A stretch of DNA of 64,000 bases, taken from NCBI RefSeq assembly GCF_013177455.1, contig NZ_CP053660.1:1674001-1738000 (forward strand). The letters run 5' to 3'. The DNA comes from Nocardioides marmotae (GTDB lineage Bacteria > Actinomycetota > Actinomycetes > Propionibacteriales > Nocardioidaceae). Position numbers and translations under genes: made by a program. Positions 38,061-45,767 of the stretch are shown here, in pieces. The stretch's first letter is position 1; every line of letters begins with the position of its first letter. Under the pieces are notes generated by a model, which did not search any database, was not told the DNA's origin, and saw nothing but the letters and a program-made list of their open reading frames with translations.

Positions 38061-39416
38061 TCACTTGTTGCCCTCGACGGTGGAGGAGAAGATGTTCTTG
38101 TTGGCGGCGTCGTAGGCGTAGATGCCGACGAAGGCCGAGGACGGGTCGTTCTCGTCATCGATCGGACCGATGCCCGACGGGCCGGTGTAGGTGATCTCCG
38201 AGCCCTCCTCGAGCAGCGCGGCGCAGTCGGCGAAGGTGGTGCACTCCTCGCCGTCGGTGGCGCCGGAGACGGCGGCGTAGTTCTTCTGGATCGTCACCGG
38301 GTCGGAGCCGCCGCCCTTGATCGCCGCGAGGGCGCCGAGGATGGTGGCGTCGTAGGACTCCGCGGCGTAGGCGTAGTCGGTGAGCTCCTCGCCGTTGACC
38401 TGCTGGTTCCAGCCCTGGAGCCGGTCCTTGAAGTCCGTGGAGGCGTCAGCACCCGGGATGGTGCCCTGGGCACCCTCCATCGTGCCCTCGTCGAAGTCCT
38501 TGGAGTAGTCCGCGGTGTTGCCGTCGGTCAGGTAGGTCTTCGACATGTCCCAGCCCTGCGAGACGAGCTCGGGCACGATCGCCTTGGTCTCGTCGAACGC
38601 GAGGATGACGATGGCGTCGGGGTTGGTGGCGAGCACCGCGCTGACGTCGGAGGAGAACGTCGTCTGGCCGGCGGGGAACTCGTTGCCGTCGCCCTTGCAG
38701 CCGTAGGTGCACTCGCCGCCGGAGGCCTCGACGGTCTCCTGGACCGCGTTGCGCAGGCCGGTGCCGTAGGTGTCGCTGAAGACCAGGAAGCCGATGCGCG
38801 AGTAGCCGTCGCTGGAGATCAGCGTGCCGAGGGCCGCGCCCTGGATGCCGTCCGGCGGGGCGGTGCGGAAGAAGAAGTCGGAGTAGCCCGAGAGGTCGAC
38901 CGCGGTGTTGGCGGGGGAGACCTGGACGATCTTGGCGTCGGTGAAGGTGTCCACCACGTTCAGCGTGACGCTGGAGGAGGCGGCGCCGACCACGATCGAC
39001 GGCTTGGCGTTGACCAGGTTGCCGGCCGAGGAGGTGCTGACCGCGAGGTCGGTGGTGTCACCGGAGTCGAGGATCTGGTGGCAGGCGTCCGCGCCGGCGA
39101 CGCCGCCGGCGGCGTTGATGTCGGAGACGGCCAGGCCGACGCCCGCGATCTCCGGCGGGCCGAGGTAGGCCAGGTTGCCGGTCAAGGGCAGGATGCCGCC
39201 GACCTTGTAGGTGTCGGCGCTGGTCGTGCCGTTGCCGCACTTGTCGTTCGTGAACTCCTCGGCGACGGCGTCGCTCGACTCCGAGGTGGACGCGGTCGGG
39301 GTGTCCTCGGCGGCGGGCTCGGAGTCGTCCTCGGAGCCGCAGGCAGCCAGGGTGAGGGACAGCACGGCGGTGCCGGCCATCAACTTCATCCAGGACGCGG
39401 TGGTGGTTCGATTCAC
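38061..39416 (-). CDS. Branched-chain amino acid-type ABC substrate-binding lipoprotein
   Basis: This 451-residue secreted receptor has an N-terminal signal peptide with lipobox LTLAACG (Cys26). A Ser/Glu/Asp-rich linker follows and then a periplasmic-binding fold of the LivK type: VGGILPLTGNLAYLGPPEIAGVGLAVSDI, then DTYGTGLRNAVQETVEASGG and AIVILAFDETKAIVPEL. Cys residues around ECTYGC and ECTTFADC may form disulfides. The GTG at 39416 is chosen because AGAAAGG lies upstream. It is convergent with livHMGF and presumably supplies that transporter; the ligand is not certain to be a branched-chain amino acid. Confidence 0.9.
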   Translation of the reverse strand: MNRTTTASWMKLMAGTAVLSLTLAACGSEDDSEPAAEDTPTASTSESSDAVAEEFTNDKCGNGTTSADTYKVGGILPLTGNLAYLGPPEIAGVGLAVSDINAAGGVAGADACHQILDSGDTTDLAVSTSSAGNLVNAKPSIVVGAASSSVTLNVVDTFTDAKIVQVSPANTAVDLSGYSDFFFRTAPPDGIQGAALGTLISSDGYSRIGFLVFSDTYGTGLRNAVQETVEASGGECTYGCKGDGNEFPAGQTTFSSDVSAVLATNPDAIVILAFDETKAIVPELVSQGWDMSKTYLTDGNTADYSKDFDEGTMEGAQGTIPGADASTDFKDRLQGWNQQVNGEELTDYAYAAESYDATILGALAAIKGGGSDPVTIQKNYAAVSGATDGEECTTFADCAALLEEGSEITYTGPSGIGPIDDENDPSSAFVGIYAYDAANKNIFSSTVEGNK

Positions 39417-39515
39417 GTGGGTGAACCTTTCTGTCAGGTTTGGCGCAGCTAACCGCAGGTTCCCGACCCCCGGAGGCCGGTCTTGGCCCCGCCACCGTAG
39501 ATCCGGTCGGGGGGT

Positions 39516-39533
39516 GGTGTGGCGAACCACACC
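39516..39533. promoter_or_regulatory. Palindrome upstream of the substrate-binding protein gene
   Basis: GGTGTGG and CCACACC flank CGAA as a perfect 7-bp inverted repeat, about 100 bases upstream of the GTG at 39416. It could be an operator or a hairpin in the leader. Confidence 0.4.
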
Positions 39534-39566
39534 CTCTCGTCACCAAACCGTTACGTCACCGACGCT

Positions 39567-39614
39567 GGTCACCCGGCCGGTCACCCGCCCGGTCACCCGG
39601 CCGGTCACCCGCCC
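39567..39614. repeat. 12-bp tandem repeat, four exact-register copies
   Basis: GGTCACCCG(G/C)CC is repeated at 39567, 39579, 39591 and 39603, alternating G and C at one position. The array ends two bases before the stop codon of the minus-strand DUF554 gene. Confidence 0.9.
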
Positions 39615-39616
39615 GC

Positions 39617-40375
39617 TCAGCCGAGGGTGACGACGAGCTGGACCAGCAGCGGCGCGACCACCAGCGCCGGCAGCAGGTCGGCGACGGGCACGTCGCGCAC
39701 CCGCAGCAGCCGCAGGGCGACGCCGACGAGCAGCAGGCCGCCGGTCGCGGTGACCGCGGCCAGGTGGGCGTCGGGCACCACCCCGCCCAGCGCGACGCCG
39801 ACGAGGGTCAGCGAGCCCTGGACGACCAGCACCGTGAGGGAGGCCGCGAGCACGCCCCAGCCGAAGGAGGCGGCGAAGGCGATCGCGGCGAACCCGTCGA
39901 GCGCGGACTTCAGGAACAGCTGGTCCGCGCCGTTGCCCAGGCCGTCCTCGAGCGAGCCGAGGATCGTCAGCGGCCCGGTGCAGAAGATCAGCGAGGAGAC
40001 CACGAAGCCCTCGACGAACCGCCGCCGTTCGACCGAGCCGCGGTCGCCGGCCAGCGCCTTCTGCAGCAGCCCGCCGAGCGACTCGATGCGCTGCTCGAGG
40101 CGCAGCAGGGAGCCGACGATCCCACCGAGGAGCAGGGCGCCGAGCACGATGAGCATCGGGGCGCTGTCGCCCACGGCGTCGGCGAGGTCCACGTCGAGCA
40201 CGGCCATCGCCGACGTACCCGCGATGAGCAGCGTGACCAGGCCCAGCCCGTCGGTCACGACCTCGCGGGTCCGCACCGGCAGGCGGTTGCCGAGCAGCAG
40301 GCCGAGGAGGCCGCCGACGAGCACCGCGAGGACGTTGACCAGCGTTCCGACTCCGGGGACCACGGCGCTCCTCAC
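39617..40375 (-). CDS. DUF554 family membrane protein
   Basis: This 252-residue integral membrane protein has the DUF554 pattern: GTLVNVLAVLVGGLLGLLLG at the N-terminus and DGLGLVTLLIAGTSAMAVLDV. GALLLGGIVGSLLRLEQRIESLG, SLIFCTGPLTILGSLEDGL and KSALDGFAAIAFAASFGWGV follow. Six to seven membrane segments are expected. The family is a proposed transporter or channel of unknown substrate. The GTG at 40375 is the first available; a GTG four codons later is possible. It is divergent from the GNAT gene. Confidence 0.88.
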   Translation of the reverse strand: MRSAVVPGVGTLVNVLAVLVGGLLGLLLGNRLPVRTREVVTDGLGLVTLLIAGTSAMAVLDVDLADAVGDSAPMLIVLGALLLGGIVGSLLRLEQRIESLGGLLQKALAGDRGSVERRRFVEGFVVSSLIFCTGPLTILGSLEDGLGNGADQLFLKSALDGFAAIAFAASFGWGVLAASLTVLVVQGSLTLVGVALGGVVPDAHLAAVTATGGLLLVGVALRLLRVRDVPVADLLPALVVAPLLVQLVVTLG

Positions 40376-40381
40376 ACGGGT

Positions 40382-40411
40382 CTGACAAGACCGGCGCAGG
40401 GAGCGTAGTCT
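40382..40411 (+). promoter_or_regulatory. Promoter of the GNAT gene
   Basis: CTGACA (40382-40387) and TAGTCT (40406-40411) are separated by 18 bp, giving a leader of about 80 bases before the ATG at 40499. Confidence 0.55.
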
Positions 40412-40498
40412 CGCCGGTGCGAGTCGGGTCCTCGGGGACCGGACACCGACCGCTCGATCGTCATGGGCCCGTCAGGGTCCTGGGGGAAGGCAGGGCAC

Positions 40499-41065
40499 AT
40501 GCACCGCTCCGTGGTGACCTTGCGATGTGCCGAACCCGCGGACGCGCCGATGCTCGCGGACCTGTGGGCCGACGCGTTGCGCCGAGCCGACAAGCACGAC
40601 CAGGTCGCCGACGTGGAGCTGGTCATCAAGACCGCCGCGCAGTCGCCCGAGCAGCGCATCGTCGTGGCCGAGTACGACGGCAACCCGGCCGGCGCGGTGC
40701 TGCTGCGGGTCAGCACGCTGAACCCGTTGAACCCCGACCTCACCGTGCAGGCGCTCTCGCCGCACGTGCTGCCGAAGTACCGCCGCCACGGCGTGGGTCG
40801 CGCCCTGATGGAGGCGGCCGTGACGTTCGCCGAGGAGCAGGGCGTGGGCCACGTCGCCACCGCCGCGACCTCCGGGTCGCGCGACGCCAACCGGTTCATG
40901 GCGCGGCTCGGGCTGGGCCCGCAGGCGGTGCTCCGCGTCGCCAGCACCCACGCCCTGCGCGCCCGTCTCACCGCGCTGCGTCCCGCCCACGAGCGCGGTG
41001 GCCGCCAGCTCACCCAGGTGCTGGCCGCGCGCCGTTCGCAGCGGCGCTCGCAGGCGGCGGGCTAG
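40499..41065 (+). CDS. GNAT-family N-acetyltransferase
   Basis: This 188-residue protein carries the GNAT fold. The core acetyl-CoA-binding motif is VLPKYRRHGVGRALMEAAVTFAEEQGV (R/Q-x-x-G-x-G/A type), followed by ATSGSRDANRFMARLGLGPQ. The substrate is unknown. The ATG at 40499 is preferred over one at 40463 because GGGGGAAGG lies just upstream and family similarity begins there. The C-terminal tail is basic (RRSQRRSQAAG), which might contact nucleic acid or the ribosome, but this is speculation. Confidence 0.85.
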   Translation: MHRSVVTLRCAEPADAPMLADLWADALRRADKHDQVADVELVIKTAAQSPEQRIVVAEYDGNPAGAVLLRVSTLNPLNPDLTVQALSPHVLPKYRRHGVGRALMEAAVTFAEEQGVGHVATAATSGSRDANRFMARLGLGPQAVLRVASTHALRARLTALRPAHERGGRQLTQVLAARRSQRRSQAAG

Positions 41066-41107
41066 GCCCTCCCGATCGGCCGGCCGGTCGCGGCCGGTGG
41101 GCCCGAC

Positions 41108-41536
41108 CTAGAGGCCGACCCGCTCCTTGGGGATCAGCGCGCAGGTGATCCGCGAGGTGCACACGCGCTTGCCGCGCTCGTCGGTGATGACGATCTCGTA
41201 GGACGCCGACGTCCGGCCGAGGTGGATCGGGGTGGCGACGCCCGTGACCAGGCCGCTGGTGGCCGAGCGGTGGTGGGTGGCGTTGATGTCGACGCCGACC
41301 GGCACCCGGTCGGGGTGGGCGTGGATGCCCGAGCCGATCGAGCCCAGGCTCTCGGCGAGCACGACCGACGCCCCGCCGTGGAGCAGGCCGTAGGGCTGTC
41401 CGTTGCCCTCGACGGGCATCGTCGCGACGATGCGCTCGGCGGAGACCTCGACCAGCTCGATGCCCATCTTGTCGTTCAGCGTGCCCATGCCCTGCGGCAT
41501 CTGCGCCAGGTACTCCTCGACGTCCATGCGGGGCAT
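41108..41536 (-). CDS. Hotdog-fold thioesterase (PaaI type)
   Basis: This 142-residue hotdog protein has the family segment GQPYGLLHGGASVVLAESLGS, with the HGG motif near residue 54-56, and VGVDINATHHRSATSGLVTG. PaaI-type enzymes hydrolyse acyl- or aryl-CoA thioesters. The substrate is not predictable. The ATG at 41536 is used; an ATG at 41527 preceded by AAGAAT is an alternative. It is divergent from polA, which places it where many Actinobacteria have such a gene. Confidence 0.88.
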   Translation of the reverse strand: MPRMDVEEYLAQMPQGMGTLNDKMGIELVEVSAERIVATMPVEGNGQPYGLLHGGASVVLAESLGSIGSGIHAHPDRVPVGVDINATHHRSATSGLVTGVATPIHLGRTSASYEIVITDERGKRVCTSRITCALIPKERVGL

Positions 41537-41570
41537 TCTTGCCGACCGCTCGGCTGTCGGTGACGGCGGA

Positions 41571-41576
41571 TAGAGT
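41571..41576 (+). promoter_or_regulatory. -10 element of polA (leaderless start)
   Basis: TAGAGT ends 6 nt before the polA GTG at 41583. There is no Shine-Dalgarno sequence. No convincing -35 lies at standard spacing. Confidence 0.55.
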
Positions 41577-41582
41577 CGGCGG

Positions 41583-44288
41583 GTGCCCGATGCTCCCACC
41601 TCGTCCCCGACGTCGGCCGCGCCTCCGCGCCTGCTCCTCCTCGACGGCCACTCGCTGGCCTACCGCGCGTTCTTCGCGCTGCCGGTGGAGAACTTCTCCA
41701 CCACCACCGGCCAGCACACGAACGCCGTCTACGGCTTCACCTCGATGCTCATCAACGTGCTGCGCGACGAGCAGCCCACGCACGTCGCGGTCGCCTTCGA
41801 CGTCTCGCGGCAGACCTTCCGCCTGGAGGAGTACGCCGAGTACAAGGCCAAGCGGGCCAAGTCGCCGGGGGAGTTCAGCAGCCAGCTGCCGCTGATCGAG
41901 GAGGTGCTCGACGCGCTGCGGATCCCGTTCCTGAAGAAGGACGGCTACGAGGCCGACGACATCATCGCCACGCTGACCACCCAGGCGCTCGCCGACGGCA
42001 TGGAGGTGCTGATCCTCACCGGTGACCGCGACTCCCTGCAGCTGGTCACCGACCGCTCGACGGTGCTCTACCCGATGCGCGGGGTCTCCGACCTGGCCCG
42101 GATGACGCCTGAGGCGGTCGAGGCGAAGTACGGCGTGCCCCCGCACCGCTACCCCGAGATCGCCGCGATCGTGGGGGAGACCTCCGACAACCTCCCGGGC
42201 GTGCCCGGGGTCGGCGTCGGGTTCGCCGCGAAGTGGATCAACACCTACGACGGCCTCGACAACGTCATCACCCACGCCGACAAGATCACCGGCAAGAAGG
42301 GCGAGGCGCTGCGCGCCCACCTCGGCGACGTCATCCGCAACCGCCGGCTCAACGCGCTCGTGCGCGACCTGGACCTCGAGCTCGCCCCGGCGGACCTGGC
42401 GATCCGGCCGTGGGACCGCCAGGAGGTCCACACGCTCTTCGACGGCCTGGAGTTCCGGGTGCTGCGCGACCGGCTCTTCGAGACGCTCAGCTCGGAGGAG
42501 GAGATCGACGACTCCGGGTTCGACGTGGCGATGAGCGTGCTCGGCGCCGGCGAGCTGGCCGGCTGGCTGGCCGAGCACGCCTCCGGCGGTGACCGGGTCG
42601 GCGTGCACGTCGCGGGTCGCTGGGGCGCCGGCACCGGCGACGTCGACGCGCTGGCCCTGGCGACGGTGGAGGGGGCGGCGGCGTACGTCACCGCCGAGAC
42701 GATGGACCCCGCCGACGAGGAGGCGCTGCGCGCCTGGCTCGCGGACCCGGCCCGACTCAAGGTGCTCCACGACGCCAAGGGGCCGATCCTGGCGCTCGAC
42801 GCGTGGGGCATGCCGCTGGCCGGCCTCGCCCGCGACACCGCGCTGTCGGCGTACCTCGCGCGCCCCGACCAGCGCTCCTACGACCTCGCCGACCTCACCG
42901 TGCGCTACCTCAAGCGCGAGCTGCGCACGGGCCCGGCCGACGACGGCCAGCTCAGCCTCGACGGGATCACCGACGAGGCGGCGGGGCAGGTCGAGATGCT
43001 GCACGCCCGCGCCGTGCTCGACCTGGCCGCCGCGCTGGACGAGGAGCTCGCCGACCGCGGCGGGACCCGCCTGCTGGAGGACATCGAGCTGCCGCTGGTC
43101 GACCTGCTGGCCACGATGGAGCGCACCGGCATCGCCGTCGACACCGAGCACCTCGAGGACCTCGAGCGGCACTTCGCCGGCGAGGTGAAGCTCGCCGCCG
43201 AGGACGCCTACGCCGTCATCGGCAAGGAGATCAACCTCGGCTCGCCCAAGCAGCTGCAGGTGGTGCTTTTCGACGAGCTCGACATGCCGAAGACCAAGCG
43301 CACCAAGACCGGCTACACCACCGACGCCGACGCGCTCCAGGCGCTCTACGTCAAGACCGAGCACCCCTTCCTGCTGCACCTGCTGCGGCACCGCGACGTC
43401 GCGCGGCTGCGCCAGACGATCGAGGGGCTGCTCAAGACGGTGGCGCCCGACGGGCGGATCCACACCACCTTCAACCAGACGATCGCCGCGACCGGTCGCC
43501 TCTCCAGCACCGACCCGAACCTGCAGAACATCCCGGTGCGCACCGAGGAGGGCCGCCGGATCCGCGAGGCGTTCGTCGTCGGCCCCGGCTACGAGTCGCT
43601 GATGACGGCCGACTACAGCCAGATCGAGATGCGGATCATGGCGCACCTCTCGGAGGACGCCCTGCTCATCGACGCCTTCCGGTCCGGGCGCGACTTCCAC
43701 TCCGTCACCGCCGCGCGGGTCTTCGACGTCCCCGCCGAGGAGGTCGGGCCCGAGCAGCGCGCCAAGATCAAGGCGATGAACTACGGCCTGGCCTACGGGC
43801 TGTCGGCCTACGGGCTGAGCCAGCAGCTGACGATCGACCCGGCCGAGGCGCGGGTGCTCATGGATGAGTACTTCGAGACCTTCGGCGGGATCCGCGACTA
43901 CCTCGGCGGCGTGGTCGACGTGGCCCGGCGCAGCGGCTACACCGAGACCATCTACGGTCGCCGCCGCTACCTGCCGGACCTGACCAGCGACAACCGGCAG
44001 CGCCGGGAGATGGCCGAGCGGATGGCGCTCAACGCCCCGATCCAGGGCTCGGCCGCGGACCTGATCAAGATCGCGATGCTCAACGTCGACAAGGCCATCC
44101 GTGAGGCCGGCCTGCGGTCGCGGATGCTCCTCCAGGTCCACGACGAGCTCGTGCTCGAGGTGGCCGAGGGCGAGCGCGAGGCGCTCGAGACGCTGGTACG
44201 CCGCGAGATGGCCGGCGCCGCCGACCTCGCCGTCCCCCTCGACGTCTCGGTCGGCACCGGCCGCAGCTGGCACGACGCCGCCCACTGA
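41583..44288 (+). CDS. polA: DNA polymerase I
   Basis: Pol I fills gaps and removes RNA primers. The 901-residue protein has an N-terminal 5' nuclease (LLLLDGHSLAYRAFFALP, then VAVAFDVSRQTFR and KDGYEADDIIATL). The middle domain lacks an evident Asp-x-Glu exonuclease motif, so proofreading is probably absent, as in other actinobacterial Pol I proteins. The polymerase domain is complete: motif A TADYSQIEMRIMAHL, motif B KAMNYGLAYGLSAYGL, motif C LLQVHDELVLEV. The GTG at 41583 follows a -10 element. An inverted repeat array begins 19 bases after the stop. Confidence 0.97.
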   Translation: MPDAPTSSPTSAAPPRLLLLDGHSLAYRAFFALPVENFSTTTGQHTNAVYGFTSMLINVLRDEQPTHVAVAFDVSRQTFRLEEYAEYKAKRAKSPGEFSSQLPLIEEVLDALRIPFLKKDGYEADDIIATLTTQALADGMEVLILTGDRDSLQLVTDRSTVLYPMRGVSDLARMTPEAVEAKYGVPPHRYPEIAAIVGETSDNLPGVPGVGVGFAAKWINTYDGLDNVITHADKITGKKGEALRAHLGDVIRNRRLNALVRDLDLELAPADLAIRPWDRQEVHTLFDGLEFRVLRDRLFETLSSEEEIDDSGFDVAMSVLGAGELAGWLAEHASGGDRVGVHVAGRWGAGTGDVDALALATVEGAAAYVTAETMDPADEEALRAWLADPARLKVLHDAKGPILALDAWGMPLAGLARDTALSAYLARPDQRSYDLADLTVRYLKRELRTGPADDGQLSLDGITDEAAGQVEMLHARAVLDLAAALDEELADRGGTRLLEDIELPLVDLLATMERTGIAVDTEHLEDLERHFAGEVKLAAEDAYAVIGKEINLGSPKQLQVVLFDELDMPKTKRTKTGYTTDADALQALYVKTEHPFLLHLLRHRDVARLRQTIEGLLKTVAPDGRIHTTFNQTIAATGRLSSTDPNLQNIPVRTEEGRRIREAFVVGPGYESLMTADYSQIEMRIMAHLSEDALLIDAFRSGRDFHSVTAARVFDVPAEEVGPEQRAKIKAMNYGLAYGLSAYGLSQQLTIDPAEARVLMDEYFETFGGIRDYLGGVVDVARRSGYTETIYGRRRYLPDLTSDNRQRREMAERMALNAPIQGSAADLIKIAMLNVDKAIREAGLRSRMLLQVHDELVLEVAEGEREALETLVRREMAGAADLAVPLDVSVGTGRSWHDAAH

Positions 44289-44306
44289 CCCCCGCCCCCG
44301 GCGGGC

Positions 44307-44462
44307 CGAGGTGGCACCGCTGCAGCGTCGAGGTGGCACCGCTGCAGCGTCGAGGTGGCACTGCTGCAGCGCCATGCCTGCAGCAGTGCCACCTCGTGCC
44401 TGCAGGAGTGCCACCTCGCGGCTGCAGGAGTCCCACTTCGGACCTGCAGGAGTCCCACTTCG
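44307..44462. repeat. Inverted array of a 22-bp repeat filling a convergent gap
   Basis: Three minus-oriented units start at 44307, 44329 and 44351. Four plus-oriented cores start at 44378, 44400, 44422 and 44444. All are on an exact 22-bp period. The innermost pair (44351-44369 and 44378-44396) is a perfect 19-bp inverted repeat with an 8-base loop. The plus consensus is CTGCAGGAGTGCCACCTCG. The array ends one base before the stop codon of the flippase gene, so it occupies nearly the whole 174-base gap between polA and that gene. It may act as a bidirectional terminator or as a protein-binding array. Confidence 0.95.
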
Positions 44463-45710
44463 TCAGGTGCGGGCGTCTGCGGGCTCGCGGGCGGCGGTCG
44501 TGGAGCGGCCGAGGAGCGCGACGGTGACGAGCACGAGGAACAGCGCGGCGTCGAGGCCGAGGACCAGGGTGACCAGCCCGTCGAGGGAGTGGACGAACGG
44601 GGCGCTGCACAGCAGCGCGACGAGGGTCGCCCAGATCGCCAGGATGGCCCGCCACTGCTGGCGCGCGAGCGCGGAGTAGAGCAGCAGCTGCACCATCGAG
44701 AGGAGCGTGCCGACCAGCGCGAAGAGCCAGAGCTGGCTCTTGACCTCCTCGAAGTCCGAGCCGCCCACGAAGACCAGGGCGAGGTCGGGCAGGAGCAGGG
44801 TGCCGACCATGCCGCACAGGCCGAGGGCGAGCGCGACCAGCAACGCCTTGACCAGGGTGCTGCTGCTCGCGCCCTGGGTGGCCATCGAGGGGAAGGCGAT
44901 CACCGCGACGAACTGCGGCAGGAACAAGATCGCCTTGACCAGGATCAGGCCGGCGGCGTACAGACCTGCGGTGTGGTCGTCGAGGACGGCGCGGGCCAGC
45001 AGGATGTCGGCGTTGGAGAGGGCGAAGAACGCCAGCAGCGCCTGGCTGCTGCCCGCGACCTCGCGCATCAGCCCGCTCGCGGAGACCACCGAGGCGGTGG
45101 TGGCGGGGCGCGATCGGCGCAGCGCGACGTACCCGATGAGCACCGGCAGCCACGCGCCGATCGCGACGCCGAGGACCGCGGCGAACTCGGTGCGCCAGAC
45201 CAGGAGGAAGCCGATGCCGGCCCCCACGCGCCCGACGCCCTGGGCGAGGTAGACCAGCGCCAGGGGACCCCACCGGCGCTCGCCCTGGAGCACGCCGGCC
45301 TGCCCGCCCATCACCGTCAGCGGCGCCGCGGTGACCGCGACGAGCAGGGCGGTCGGGATGCTGTCGAGGCGCAGCACGGCGTCGAGGACCGGCGCGAGCG
45401 CGGCGAGCGCCAGCGCGAGGACCAGGGCGCTGCGGTAGGAGACCGTGAGCACCACCCGCTCCACGGCGGCGGCCGACGCGGGCTCGGCCGAGATCCGGCG
45501 CGCGCCCGTGGCCTGCAGGCCGAGGGAGAGCACGTTGACCACGAGCAGGACGCCCATGATCGCGGAGAAGGCGCCGAAGTCGCTCGGGCCGACGAGGTGG
45601 GCGACCAGCACGGTGTAGCCGTAGGTCGCCACGTTCATCACGGCCATGGCCACGGCGAGCGCCGCGCCGCTCCTCAGCAGCGCGCGGAAGCCGCCGGGGG
45701 TCTCTGACAC
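44463..45710 (-). CDS. Polysaccharide flippase-like membrane protein (MOP superfamily)
   Basis: This 415-residue protein has about 12 hydrophobic segments. Features typical of Wzx/MATE-like exporters include AHLVGPSDFGAFSAIMGVLLVVN near the N-terminus, QALLAFFALSNADILLARAVLDDHTAGLYAAG in the middle, and SFASMA-like AFPSMATQG. Such proteins flip lipid-linked saccharides across the membrane. The GTG at 45710 follows a TAGGCT -10 by 7 nt and has no ribosome binding site. It opens the envelope-glycan block and is divergent from the next large membrane protein. Confidence 0.85.
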   Translation of the reverse strand: MSETPGGFRALLRSGAALAVAMAVMNVATYGYTVLVAHLVGPSDFGAFSAIMGVLLVVNVLSLGLQATGARRISAEPASAAAVERVVLTVSYRSALVLALALAALAPVLDAVLRLDSIPTALLVAVTAAPLTVMGGQAGVLQGERRWGPLALVYLAQGVGRVGAGIGFLLVWRTEFAAVLGVAIGAWLPVLIGYVALRRSRPATTASVVSASGLMREVAGSSQALLAFFALSNADILLARAVLDDHTAGLYAAGLILVKAILFLPQFVAVIAFPSMATQGASSSTLVKALLVALALGLCGMVGTLLLPDLALVFVGGSDFEEVKSQLWLFALVGTLLSMVQLLLYSALARQQWRAILAIWATLVALLCSAPFVHSLDGLVTLVLGLDAALFLVLVTVALLGRSTTAAREPADART

Positions 45711-45717
45711 GCGGGGA

Positions 45718-45723
45718 AGCCTA
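45718..45723 (-). promoter_or_regulatory. -10 element of the flippase gene (leaderless start)
   Basis: TAGGCT on the minus strand ends 7 nt before the GTG at 45710. No Shine-Dalgarno sequence is seen. Confidence 0.5.
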
Positions 45724-45767
45724 AGGGGCGGCCGTGCGCCGCTCGCCGGGGATGGTTGGATCGCCGC

